This document shows positions 1 through 6,833 of a stretch of 7,530 bases of DNA, in pieces. The notes beneath the pieces are model-generated. The model was given only the letters and a program-made list of their open reading frames with translations. It did no database searches and was not told the DNA's origin. The position numbers were made by a program, and so were the translations under genes. Source of the stretch: Desulfonatronospira sp. (GTDB lineage Bacteria > Desulfobacterota > Desulfovibrionia > Desulfovibrionales > Desulfonatronovibrionaceae); contig PWSL01000394.1 of NCBI GenBank assembly GCA_003563255.1, forward strand, positions 1-7,530, in the 5' to 3' direction. Positions within the stretch are counted from its first letter, which is position 1. The number at the start of each line of letters is the position of its first letter.

Positions 1-1115
1 GACATGCGCTTGACAGCAAACTCCACTTCGTCATCATAGTGATTGGATATTTCATTGAGCATTTCATCCAGGTTTCCGGATTCTTCACCCACAGCCACCA
101 TGTTTACCACCATTGGGGTGAAATATCTGGCCGACTTCAGGGGGGCGGAGATGCCCCGGCCTTCCTTCAGCTGGTCCTGGAGCTTTAAAAACTCTCTGGA
201 AATGGCAGCATTTCCGATGGTCCCGGACAACACTGAAAGGGTATTCAGAACCGAGACTCCACTGGCCTGGAGGATGGAGAAAATATTGGAAAACCTGGCC
301 ATGGCCCCTTTCTGGAAAACCGGCCCGATAACAGGCATTCTAAGAAGCAGCCAGTCCTTTTGAAACTGTCCGGTAGGTGTGCTTAAATACATCTTTATAC
401 CTGCAAACCCCAAAATGGCCCCTGTGATACATACCAGCCAGTAACCCACAATAAACTCATAGATCACCAGGTTTATCCGGGTAGGAAGAGGCAGGTCCAC
501 GCCGGCATCCTCAAAGATTTCTATGAACTGGGGCAGAATAAATGTAAGCAGAAACAAAAAAGCGATAAACATGGCCACCAGAACAATCTTGGGATAGCGG
601 GTGGCGCTTTTGATATCCGAATTGACTTTATGTTCGTGATCAAGAAGGAATACCAGGCGATTTAAAACCTCTCCCAGTCGTCCGCTGCTCTCACCTGCCT
701 GGATCATGCTGCAGTAAAGATTGGAAAAAACCCTGGGATGTTTTCTGAATGCTTCGCTGATGGACATACCGCCCTGGATGTCCCTGCCTATGGCTGCGCA
801 GGCCTTTTTTAGTCTGAGGTTTTCGCTTTGCTGTTCCAGGATCTCCATGAGACTGGTGATGTTTATGCCGGCATTGAACAGGGTACGGAACTGCTTGGTA
901 AAAAGTATCAATTCCGTGGTCTTGACCGTGGCCAGCATCAGGTTGATACGTTCTTCCAGTCCTCCGAGGGAAGAGGATGATACTGGGGAAACCTTTTGGG
1001 GAATATACCCCTGGGCAGCCAGTTTTTGCTGGGCCTCCTGGGGGCTGTCGGCCTGGATTGTGCCCGAGACTTCCGTCCCGTCCTGATTTATGGCTTTGTA
1101 ATTAAAGTGTGTCAT
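1..1115 (-). CDS. mshG: MSHA/type IV pilus inner-membrane platform protein, GspF/PilC/MshG family (3' end cut off)
   Basis: Polytopic inner-membrane protein on which the assembly ATPase acts to push pilins into the growing pilus. I translated 371 codons from the ATG at 1115 to the window edge; the family usually has about 400 residues, so only the last membrane segment and tail are missing. The N-terminus (FNYKAINQDGTEVSGTIQA) is the usual GspF/PilC start. Two T2SSF repeats are visible, about residues 70-193 and 273-371. Each carries a family signature: QAGESSGRL at 139-147 and VGEESGNLDEML at 342-353. Membrane segments lie at about 177-197 and 217-240. The start follows mshE by 53 bp, and I see no good Shine-Dalgarno before it, so translation may depend on mshE. 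The family is certain; the MshG assignment comes from the gene order. Confidence 0.93.
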   Translation of the reverse strand, partial: MTHFNYKAINQDGTEVSGTIQADSPQEAQQKLAAQGYIPQKVSPVSSSSLGGLEERINLMLATVKTTELILFTKQFRTLFNAGINITSLMEILEQQSENLRLKKACAAIGRDIQGGMSISEAFRKHPRVFSNLYCSMIQAGESSGRLGEVLNRLVFLLDHEHKVNSDIKSATRYPKIVLVAMFIAFLFLLTFILPQFIEIFEDAGVDLPLPTRINLVIYEFIVGYWLVCITGAILGFAGIKMYLSTPTGQFQKDWLLLRMPVIGPVFQKGAMARFSNIFSILQASGVSVLNTLSVLSGTIGNAAISREFLKLQDQLKEGRGISAPLKSARYFTPMVVNMVAVGEESGNLDEMLNEISNHYDDEVEFAVKRM

Positions 1116-1143
1116 AGGCTTATAGTATGGGGCTTTTGGCACG

Positions 1144-1167
1144 GGGCATGCTAATGGCCCCATGCCC
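1144..1167. repeat. Short stem-loop between mshE and mshG
   Basis: GGGCATG (1144-1150) and CATGCCC (1161-1167) form a perfect 7-bp stem with a 10-nt loop, one base beyond the mshE stop codon. No T-run follows on the minus strand, so it does not look like an intrinsic terminator. It may stabilise the mshE 3' end or be chance. Confidence 0.35.
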
Positions 1168-1168
1168 G

Positions 1169-2866
1169 TCAGGTCATCACCACCGCTATCGCTTCCTCCA
1201 CGGTAGTCCGGCCCTGGCAGACCTTCTCAGCGGCGTCATTGCTCAGGGTGCGCAGATTGCCGGTCTGTACCGCATGCCTGGTTATCTCTCCTGAGGAGGC
1301 CTTTTTAACTACCATATCTCTAATTTCATCATCGATTTTAAGAATTTCAAAAACTGCAGTCCTGCCCCTGTAGCCGGAATTCATGCATTTGTAACATCCC
1401 CTGCCCCTTAAGAAATTACAGCTGGAGTTTTCCAGCCCAAGGGCCTTCAGACTTTCCCGTGGGGGATCATAGGGCTCGGCGCATTCAGGGCATACCCGGC
1501 GCAGCAGGCGCTGGGCAAAGGAAACCAGCAGGGTTGAGGCCACCAGAAAGGGCTCGATGCCCATATCTATAAACCTGTTGATGGCTCCCGCGGCATCGTT
1601 GGTATGCACTGTGGACAACACCCTGTGCCCTGTCATGGCCGACTGTACCGCGATGTTGGCGGTTTCAGAATCCCGTATCTCCCCCACCATGATAACATCC
1701 GGGTCCTGACGCAGGATGGAGCGCAGCCCTGAGGCAAAGGTCATCCCGGCCCTGCGGTTGAGCTGGACCTGCCTTATGCCCTCCACCCTGTACTCCACCG
1801 GGTCTTCAAGGGTGATGATATTGACTTCGGGATCCTTGATCCGCCTGAGTATGGCATACAGACTGGTGCTCTTGCCGCTGCCGGTGGGACCGGTGGACAG
1901 GATCATGCCGTAGGGCTTCTGAATCACGGACTCCATCTTGGCCAGGTCCTGGCTGTTCATGCCCAGGTCGTCCAGGGTGTAAGCCCCGGCGCTCATGTCC
2001 AATAGGCGCATGACCACGTTTTCACCGTATATGGTTGGGATACAGGAAACCCTGATATTGATTTCACGCTGATTCATGATGACTGTAAAGCGACCGTCCT
2101 GGGGAACGCGGGTTATTGCAATATCCATATTGGCCAGAATTTTGATTCTTGAAACCAGAGCGGGCATGAGTTTTTTGGGCGGAGTGGAGACTTCGCGCAG
2201 CTTGCCGTCCATCCGGAACCTGGTCTGGACTGCTTCTTTTTCCGGGCTGATGTGAATATCGCTGGCTTTTTCACTTACGGCCTGCGCAATGAGGGAATTT
2301 ACCAGTTTGATAACCGGGGCCTGGTCAGCCTGGTTCTCCATTGCGCTGACATCCATGTCCCGGGGGGCTTCTTCATCAGTATCCTCCGTGGAAATCGTGG
2401 ATTCCACGCTTTCCATGATATCGTCAAGACCTTTATAAAAACCATACATAGTGGAAAACAGCTGATCATACTCAGCCTCGGTGCACACAACCGGCTCCAC
2501 CTCCATATTGATATATACCTCCAGGGAGTCCTGGGCTTCAATATCCAGGGGGTCTGTCATGCCCACAGCAAGAAGATTGCCCCTTCGTTCCAGGGGAACC
2601 GTTTCGTATTTCCTGGCAATTTCATATGGAACCAGTTCGGCCAGGCCAAGATCCAAGGGAAAACCGGCTGGATTATACTTGGGGATTCGCAGTTGCCGGC
2701 TCAGGACATCTACCAGGTCTTCCTCGCGGCAAATATTGGAGCGGACCAGGTATTGCCCAAGCTTGAGTTTCGCCTTCTTATGTTCAGTCAGGGCCCTGTC
2801 CAGCTGTTCCCTGCTGACAAGGCCCTGTTCCACCAGCATTTCACCAAGGCGTATCTTCTTTCTCAA
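1169..2866 (-). CDS. mshE: Type IV pilus (MSHA-type) assembly ATPase, GspE/PilB/MshE family
   Basis: Cytoplasmic hexameric ATPase that powers pilin polymerisation on the GspF/PilC-type platform protein encoded next. The 565 residues are full family length. Residues 6-58 form an MshEN/T2SSE N-terminal domain with two copies of the RLG...G...L...L..Q motif separated by 5 residues, the arrangement that binds c-di-GMP in MshE. A linker at about 150-182 is acidic (EDTDEEAPRD). The motor domain follows: Walker A GPTGSGKST (326-334), Asp box ITLEDPVEYR (351-360), Walker B VIMVGEIRD (391-399), and His box TGHRVLSTVHTND (412-424). A zinc-type tetracysteine is seen as CPEC (459-462) and CYKC (491-494), followed by GYRGR, which is typical of assembly rather than retraction ATPases. 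The start is TTG: an AAAGGA lies 7 nt upstream and an in-frame stop lies just before it. The only nearby ATG is residue 9, which would cut into the first motif. A promoter is visible upstream. Confidence 0.96.
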   Translation of the reverse strand: MRKKIRLGEMLVEQGLVSREQLDRALTEHKKAKLKLGQYLVRSNICREEDLVDVLSRQLRIPKYNPAGFPLDLGLAELVPYEIARKYETVPLERRGNLLAVGMTDPLDIEAQDSLEVYINMEVEPVVCTEAEYDQLFSTMYGFYKGLDDIMESVESTISTEDTDEEAPRDMDVSAMENQADQAPVIKLVNSLIAQAVSEKASDIHISPEKEAVQTRFRMDGKLREVSTPPKKLMPALVSRIKILANMDIAITRVPQDGRFTVIMNQREINIRVSCIPTIYGENVVMRLLDMSAGAYTLDDLGMNSQDLAKMESVIQKPYGMILSTGPTGSGKSTSLYAILRRIKDPEVNIITLEDPVEYRVEGIRQVQLNRRAGMTFASGLRSILRQDPDVIMVGEIRDSETANIAVQSAMTGHRVLSTVHTNDAAGAINRFIDMGIEPFLVASTLLVSFAQRLLRRVCPECAEPYDPPRESLKALGLENSSCNFLRGRGCYKCMNSGYRGRTAVFEILKIDDEIRDMVVKKASSGEITRHAVQTGNLRTLSNDAAEKVCQGRTTVEEAIAVVMT

Positions 2867-2873
2867 AGCTGCA

Positions 2874-2879
2874 TCCTTT
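2874..2879 (-). promoter_or_regulatory. Ribosome binding site that fixes the TTG start of mshE
   Basis: On the minus strand AAAGGA ends 7 nt before TTG at 2866. An ATG at 2874-2872 overlaps this site but is out of frame and reaches a stop after three codons, so it cannot be the mshE start. Confidence 0.65.
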
Positions 2880-2886
2880 TATAGTA

Positions 2887-2933
2887 TTGCTTCCAGATTC
2901 ACGGTTCCAGTTGCGCAGATCAAGGTGGAAGCA
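2887..2933 (-). other. Possible stem in the mshE 5' leader
   Basis: TGCTTCCA (2887-2894) and TGGAAGCA (2926-2933) are perfect 8-bp complements enclosing about 31 nt. In RNA from the promoter at 2954-2981 this stem would sit just upstream of the ribosome binding site. I do not recognise a known riboswitch consensus and see no terminator or anti-terminator pair. It could be chance. Confidence 0.3.
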
Positions 2934-2959
2934 TAAAATGCACCAGTCAGTGCATTTTA
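2934..2959. promoter_or_regulatory. Perfect 10-bp dyad, candidate operator at the mshE promoter
   Basis: TAAAATGCAC (2934-2943) and GTGCATTTTA (2950-2959) are exact inverted repeats separated by 6 bp. On the minus strand the first six bases of the dyad are the -10 box TAAAAT of the predicted promoter, and the predicted transcription start falls in the central spacer. A dimeric regulator bound here would block RNA polymerase. The dyad is outside the repeat families of this window, since its sequence is not found in the other gaps. The regulator is unknown. Confidence 0.5.
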
Positions 2960-2981
2960 GTAACTTGAAGCGTATTGGCAA
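2954..2981 (-). promoter_or_regulatory. Sigma70-type promoter for mshE-mshG
   Basis: On the minus strand TTGCCA (2981-2976, 5 of 6 to TTGACA), a 16-nt spacer, then TAAAAT (2959-2954, 5 of 6 to TATAAT). Transcription would start near 2947 and give a leader of about 80 nt before the TTG start. The promoter lies between repeat element 2996-3155 and the gene, so mshE need not rely on read-through from mshM across the repeats. Confidence 0.5.
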
Positions 2982-2995
2982 TATAATTCAGACAG

Positions 2996-3155
2996 TTAGC
3001 ATTACAGCGAAACTTATGATTGACCTGCGGGGACTGGCTCTCCCCGCACTTATTTTTTCCAATAAAACCAAGATCATTACAAAAAAATAAGTGCGGGGGT
3101 GCCTGTCCCCAATTGAGGCAGGCATAAAATTATATAAGTTTCGCTGTAGTGTTAG
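2996..3155 (+). repeat. Family T palindromic element, copy 1, with both terminal inverted repeats
   Basis: The ends 2996-3017 and 3134-3155 are inverted repeats (about 19 of 22 matching), with the perfect core TACAGCGAAACTTAT at 3003-3017 against 3134-3148. Inside are GGGGACTGGCTC (3029-3040) facing GTGCCTGTCCCC (3099-3110), then a perfect 17-bp stem, 3042-3058 against 3082-3098, around a 23-nt loop. The whole element could fold as a long cruciform. GTTAGCATT occurs at 2995-3003 and 3151-3159 and might be a 9-bp target duplication, though it overlaps the terminal repeats. No coding capacity: a MITE-like element. Confidence 0.8.
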
Positions 3156-3180
3156 CATTTGCATAGTTTCTTTCTTTCTT

Positions 3181-3276
3181 GTTCCCACGCTCTGCGTGGG
3201 AACATCTTCGGGACGCTCCGCGTCCACCCATGACCGCAGAGCGGTCCAGATACGCTCCCACGCAGAGCGTGGGAGC
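3181..3276 (-). repeat. Family R four-hairpin REP/BIME-like module, copy 1 (inverted)
   Basis: Four consecutive perfect hairpins, each with a 3-nt loop. First, GTTCCCACGC/GCGTGGGAAC around TCT (3181-3203). Second, GGACGC/GCGTCC around TCC (3211-3225). Third, ACCGC/GCGGT around AGA (3233-3245). Fourth, GCTCCCACGC/GCGTGGGAGC around AGA (3254-3276). The outer hairpins are near reverse complements of each other, so the module is also a larger inverted repeat. Its reverse complement matches the copies at 5147-5243 and 7160-7255 hairpin by hairpin. Confidence 0.85.
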
Positions 3277-3299
3277 GATAAGAAAAGAAGGAACTCGAA

Positions 3300-3414
3300 G
3301 GGGACTGGCTCTTTTGCCGCCGAGAGCCCGGCCATTTTTCGGTTTGAGTTCGGCAAGAGTGCCTGTCCCCGGTGGCCGAGGCAAAATTTAACCCAAAGTG
3401 TCGCTGTAGAGTTA
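3300..3414 (+). repeat. Family T element, copy 2, left end missing
   Basis: The core 3300-3370 starts GGGGACTGGCTC and ends GTGCCTGTCCCC. It matches the reverse complement of 7381-7452 at roughly four of five positions by eye, including TTTTGCCGCC and GGTTTGA blocks. The right terminal motif AAAGTGTCGCTGTAGAGTTA is at 3395-3414. No left terminal motif is visible; the four-hairpin module ends 23 bp before the core. The rest of the gap to the mshM stop (3415-3458) has only an A8 run and no feature. Confidence 0.78.
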
Positions 3415-3458
3415 CCAAATAACAGATAAAAAAAACTGTGTTGCGGGCACTGTCCGTC

Positions 3459-5078
3459 TCAGCTGAAAAAATACATCCCTTCCAGGTCCAGTATTTCCGC
3501 CCGGTCATAAAGCTCCCGGGGAAGAACCTGCAGGGCTTTTTGGGCTTTGTCCATTGTGGAAAAAGAATCATAGGTCACCACATGGTACCGGAGTCCGTCT
3601 GCAGGGTCCCAGGTGCAGAGCACCCGCAGGTGCTCCAGGTTCTTCATGATGTGAGTATAAGCCTGATCAAGCTGCCGGTGCATGGATATGGTGATCCAGT
3701 ACCTTTTATCATTATCGGGGGAAACGGGCGATGTTGCGGGGATGTTGATCCGCATGCCCCTGTAGATAATATCAGGGTCGACAATGGCGGGATTGGCCTT
3801 GATTATCTCATGCAACAATGACTCGGTACCGAAGCCGTAAATCCTTTCGAGGATATCCCACAGGCTTTCATAGCTGTGGACTATGACAAAGCCCAGGCTC
3901 TGAGGAGTATTAAAATCATCCACCTCTGCAGGTTTTGTGTCCGGATCATCCCCTGAAACAGGCTTCTCGACTGTTGCTGCAGCCTTTTTCTCAGCAAAAG
4001 TGAGATCATAATGATCCAACAGTTCAAACCCGGGTTTTTCTGTTGGTAAATAGTGCCCCCACTGCACTTGTGTTTTGAACATGGAAGTAGATTTTTCAGG
4101 AACGGAATGGTCCTGAATGGTTCTATCAATCACGGCCATGTCGGCAGGATTCGGGATGACCGGGGTAAAGACCCACAGCATGACAATGACGGCTGCTGCT
4201 GCACCGGCTCTCCAGGTGAAGCGCCTGAAAGATGAGGTTTTATTAAGGGATTGCAGGGAGTTGGATGCATTCTGCACGATTTCAGGGGTGACCCTGTATT
4301 TCCCTTTAATGATCAGGGTCAGAATAATATTGTGGCATAGATTGATGATTTTGCGGGGATATCCCCCGGTCAGGGAGTGCACTGTGCCAATGGCACTGCG
4401 GGTAAAATACACCTTTTCCAGGTCAAGGTTCCCGGCGCAGGATCTTTCCAGGCGGTATTTTATAAAAAAACCGGTATCTTTAAGACTCAAGGGCAAAAGC
4501 CTGTGGTAAAGACCTATCCTGTCCGCAAAATTGGGCATTTTTTCCAGTAATTGGTCTATCTCGCTCTGAGCAAAGATTACAATCTGCAGGAGCTTTTCCT
4601 GGTTGGTCTCAAAGTTCAGAAGTTCCCGCAGGATCTCGGCCCCGGATGTAGTGAGCTTCTGGCCCTCGTCCACCACCAGGATTACTGTCTTTTTCTGCTC
4701 CACCCCCTGGTGATAGAGATAATCTTTGATCATCTCCTTGTGCTGCCAGGCGTTTGTGCATGTGGCAGCCCGGTCGGCACCGCTGAACATGGCATTGATT
4801 GCGGCCAGCATCTCCAGCTCATTATCAAAGGAAGGGTCCAGGATCATGTGCATTTCCAGGGAATCGTCCCCGGACAGGGACCGGAGCAGATGCCTGCAGA
4901 CTGTAGTCTTGCCCGTGCCCACATCACCTCTGACCACGCACAGACCCCGGCGCAGGCGGATGGCTATCTCCAGCTTCTGCAGGCACTCAGCGTGCCTGGA
5001 AGAGCGAAAGAACAGTTCCGGGTCAGGGGAATTGGAAAAGGGCTCCCTGGAGAGATTGAGCAGCTTATAGTATTCCAT
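3459..5078 (-). CDS. mshM: ExeA/GspA/MshM-type AAA ATPase with transmembrane segment, LysM-like and SPOR-like periplasmic domains
   Basis: An inner-membrane ATPase of the ExeA family, whose members help build or place secretin assemblies through peptidoglycan. Residues 1-270 form the AAA domain, starting with the typical YYKLLNLSREPFSNSPDPELFF (1-24). Walker A is GDVGTGKTT (51-59), and Walker B is VILVVDEGQ (132-140). A single membrane segment is at about 291-308, preceded by a basic RRFTWR stretch, which puts the N-terminus in the cytoplasm. After a low-complexity linker, residues 396-447 look like a LysM domain (SYESLWDILERIYG ... IIKANPAIVDPDIIYRGMRINIPA). Residues 459-535 look like a SPOR domain (YWITI ... 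RYHVVTYDSFSTMDKAQKALQVLP). Both would bind peptidoglycan glycan. The two periplasmic calls are by pattern only. ATG at 5078 is preceded by no clear Shine-Dalgarno. The gene follows mshL after a 233-bp repeat-filled gap; with mshL upstream and mshE downstream, MshM is the best assignment. Confidence 0.92.
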   Translation of the reverse strand: MEYYKLLNLSREPFSNSPDPELFFRSSRHAECLQKLEIAIRLRRGLCVVRGDVGTGKTTVCRHLLRSLSGDDSLEMHMILDPSFDNELEMLAAINAMFSGADRAATCTNAWQHKEMIKDYLYHQGVEQKKTVILVVDEGQKLTTSGAEILRELLNFETNQEKLLQIVIFAQSEIDQLLEKMPNFADRIGLYHRLLPLSLKDTGFFIKYRLERSCAGNLDLEKVYFTRSAIGTVHSLTGGYPRKIINLCHNIILTLIIKGKYRVTPEIVQNASNSLQSLNKTSSFRRFTWRAGAAAAVIVMLWVFTPVIPNPADMAVIDRTIQDHSVPEKSTSMFKTQVQWGHYLPTEKPGFELLDHYDLTFAEKKAAATVEKPVSGDDPDTKPAEVDDFNTPQSLGFVIVHSYESLWDILERIYGFGTESLLHEIIKANPAIVDPDIIYRGMRINIPATSPVSPDNDKRYWITISMHRQLDQAYTHIMKNLEHLRVLCTWDPADGLRYHVVTYDSFSTMDKAQKALQVLPRELYDRAEILDLEGMYFFS

Positions 5079-5113
5079 GTCTAAGGTCTTAACAGTATTC
5101 CATGATCTTTTAT

Positions 5114-5308
5114 TTGATCGTTCCTACGCTCTGTATCTTCTTGATCGTTCCTACGCTCTGCGTGGGAACGTCTTTCGACCGCTCCCGCGGTCATTTGTGG
5201 ACGCGGAGCGTCCGGGGAATGTTCCCACGCAGAGCGTGGGAACAATAAGAGGGAACAACAATAAAGAATATATTCCCGCCCTGGCGGGACAGAGCGTGGG
5301 AACAATAA
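5114..5308 (+). repeat. Family R four-hairpin module, copy 2, with partial duplications on both sides
   Basis: The core is 5147-5243. Hairpins are GTTCCTACGC/GCGTGGGAAC around TCT (5147-5169), GACCGC/GCGGTC around TCCC (5177-5192), GGACGC/GCGTCC around GGA (5199-5213) and GTTCCCACGC/GCGTGGGAAC around AGA (5221-5243). The left edge is duplicated: TTGATCGTTCCTACGCTCTG is at both 5114-5133 and 5141-5160. The right edge is duplicated at a 60-bp offset: CAGAGCGTGGGAACAATAA is at 5230-5248 and 5290-5308. Between those lies a further hairpin, TCCCGCC/GGCGGGA (5274-5289). The array ends 3 bp from the mshL stop codon. Confidence 0.82.
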
Positions 5309-5311
5309 ACT

Positions 5312-6802
5312 CTACCTTCTATGAATGGGTCTCTGGGGCAGAATATGCGGAGTAATAAAGACCAGTACCTCCTGCATGTCCTTGCTGCGAAGGTCCCGCT
5401 TAAACAAATTTCCCAGCAGAGGAACATTCATAAGTCCGGGGACTCCGCTTTCCCGGCCTAAGCTGGATTCCTTGGTCAAGCCGGAGATGACCACGGTTTC
5501 TCCACTTGACACCACGAGATTGGTTTGGGTGTGTTTTTTTATGATTAAGGGGTATCCTTGGACTTGTCTGCTGAAATCAACTTCTTCCTTTTTAATATTG
5601 ACATGCAGCCTCAGTTGATCCTGGTCCAATATATTTGGGGTCATCTCCAGCCTGAGCATGGCTTCCTTAAAGTCAATAGTAATCGATGATATTGTTTCGC
5701 CAATAAACTCTCTGACAGGGTAGGGTACTTCTTCGCCATGTTGGGTAAACGCCATCTGGTTGTTCAGGGTAGTCAGGGAAGGAGAGGACAAAATGTTCAG
5801 CTTATCCTCCTTCTGCAGAGCTGTCAGCTGCATTTCCAGCATATTGCCGCTCATGATGCCGTACATTGCTTCCAGGGTCATGCCCCGTTCTTCAACCTCA
5901 GCAGGAAAGTCCAGGACGGTTTGACCACCAGGTGCAATATACAGGCGCTCGTCCCCATGAATCCTTTCTGACCTGTACCGTCCTCCCCATTGCAGACCCA
6001 GATCCCTGGCCGTCTCTTGAGTGGCCTCGACAATATGGGCTTCCAGCAGGATCTGGGCCCTGGGCTGGTCCAGATGCCTGAAAACATGCAGAACGCGCTG
6101 GGTATCTTCGTGTGTAGCCTGAATGATCAGGGCGTTGTTTTCCCTGTCCACAAACAAGTTGCCCTGACGTCCATCTGAACTGATATTTTCAAGCAAGGCC
6201 TGCAATGTTTCTTCCAGTTGATCCAGGTTATCGTCATCATCGTCAATTCCCCTGTTTACTATATGGGCATATTCTATATCCACAACAGTGGTCTGTACAG
6301 GCTCAACATTTCTTTTGACACTCCTGAGTGCGACTTCCGTTTCCTTGTCCTGGATGCTTTGGACCCTGATAATGTCGCCCTCCCAGGAATAGCTCAGACC
6401 GTTGGTGCGGACAATACTCAAAAACGCCTGGTCCCAGGGGATGTCCCGCAGGTCTATACTCATGCTGCCCTCAACATTGTTGCTCATGACTATATTTTGC
6501 TCGGCTGCAGCTGCCAGGGCACGCAAAATTACTCTAATGTCGATATCCCGGAATTTTAGGTTCACATTTTCCCGGGGTAGTCTGCGCAGGTCGTCAGCGG
6601 CTTTCAGATCTTCGATGCCTTTGAATATGTTGGGCTCCTTGATCTCTTTTTCCCTGGGGTTGGGTGAGTACCCTCTGTATTCCTCAGCTCTTTCAAGCCA
6701 CAACTCCCTGAAGTCCTGCTCAGGTTCCTGCCTGGTGGAGGCACATCCGGACAGGAAAAGGACTGTGAACAATGCAACCCAGAACCTGCTTGGACTGATC
6801 AT
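5312..6802 (-). CDS. mshL: Outer-membrane lipoprotein secretin of the MSHA/type IV pilus, MshL family
   Basis: Forms the multimeric outer-membrane channel through which the pilus emerges. Numbered from the ATG at 6802 the protein has 496 residues. A signal peptide ends in a lipobox LSGC with the lipidated cysteine at 20 (FWVALFTVLFLSGCAS), as in MshL. A short secretin N (STN-like) domain lies at about 79-149 (VNLKFRDIDIRVILRALAAAAEQNIV ... DIIRVQ). A secretin N1/NolW-type domain lies at about 168-250, interrupted by an acidic insert DDDDDN (187-192). The secretin barrel domain runs from about 330 to 488 and ends with the signature VPGLMNVPLLGNLFKRD and EVLVFITPHIL. TTG at 6808 gives two more residues, but GGGAG lies only 4 nt from TTG and 10 nt from ATG, so I prefer ATG. 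About 500 residues is normal for MshL and shorter than GspD or PilQ. Confidence 0.95.
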   Translation of the reverse strand: MISPSRFWVALFTVLFLSGCASTRQEPEQDFRELWLERAEEYRGYSPNPREKEIKEPNIFKGIEDLKAADDLRRLPRENVNLKFRDIDIRVILRALAAAAEQNIVMSNNVEGSMSIDLRDIPWDQAFLSIVRTNGLSYSWEGDIIRVQSIQDKETEVALRSVKRNVEPVQTTVVDIEYAHIVNRGIDDDDDNLDQLEETLQALLENISSDGRQGNLFVDRENNALIIQATHEDTQRVLHVFRHLDQPRAQILLEAHIVEATQETARDLGLQWGGRYRSERIHGDERLYIAPGGQTVLDFPAEVEERGMTLEAMYGIMSGNMLEMQLTALQKEDKLNILSSPSLTTLNNQMAFTQHGEEVPYPVREFIGETISSITIDFKEAMLRLEMTPNILDQDQLRLHVNIKKEEVDFSRQVQGYPLIIKKHTQTNLVVSSGETVVISGLTKESSLGRESGVPGLMNVPLLGNLFKRDLRSKDMQEVLVFITPHILPQRPIHRR

Positions 6803-6833
6803 GATCAATATTCTCCCTAGGCGCTTAGTGAAA

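Noticed and set aside
43..1086. Plus-strand open frames of 106 and 121 codons
   Set aside because: Antisense to the mshG coding region, whose frame is open throughout and shows clear family motifs.
2252..2884. A 210-codon open frame on the plus strand
   Set aside because: It lies entirely antisense to the well-conserved mshE coding region and has no recognisable motif; a shadow frame.
3428..3450. Intrinsic terminator after mshM (T8 run on the minus strand)
   Set aside because: The bases before the T-run do not form a convincing GC-rich hairpin.
2988..3571. Several overlapping open frames of 70-139 codons on both strands
   Set aside because: They read through the palindromic repeats and give the typical repeat peptides (VPTLCVGT, RSHAERG, TQSVGT); none has a family match I can recognise.
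5077..5427. Small open frames around the 5114-5308 repeats
   Set aside because: Repeat-derived peptides (HALRGN, SVGT) that also run into mshL antisense or other frames.
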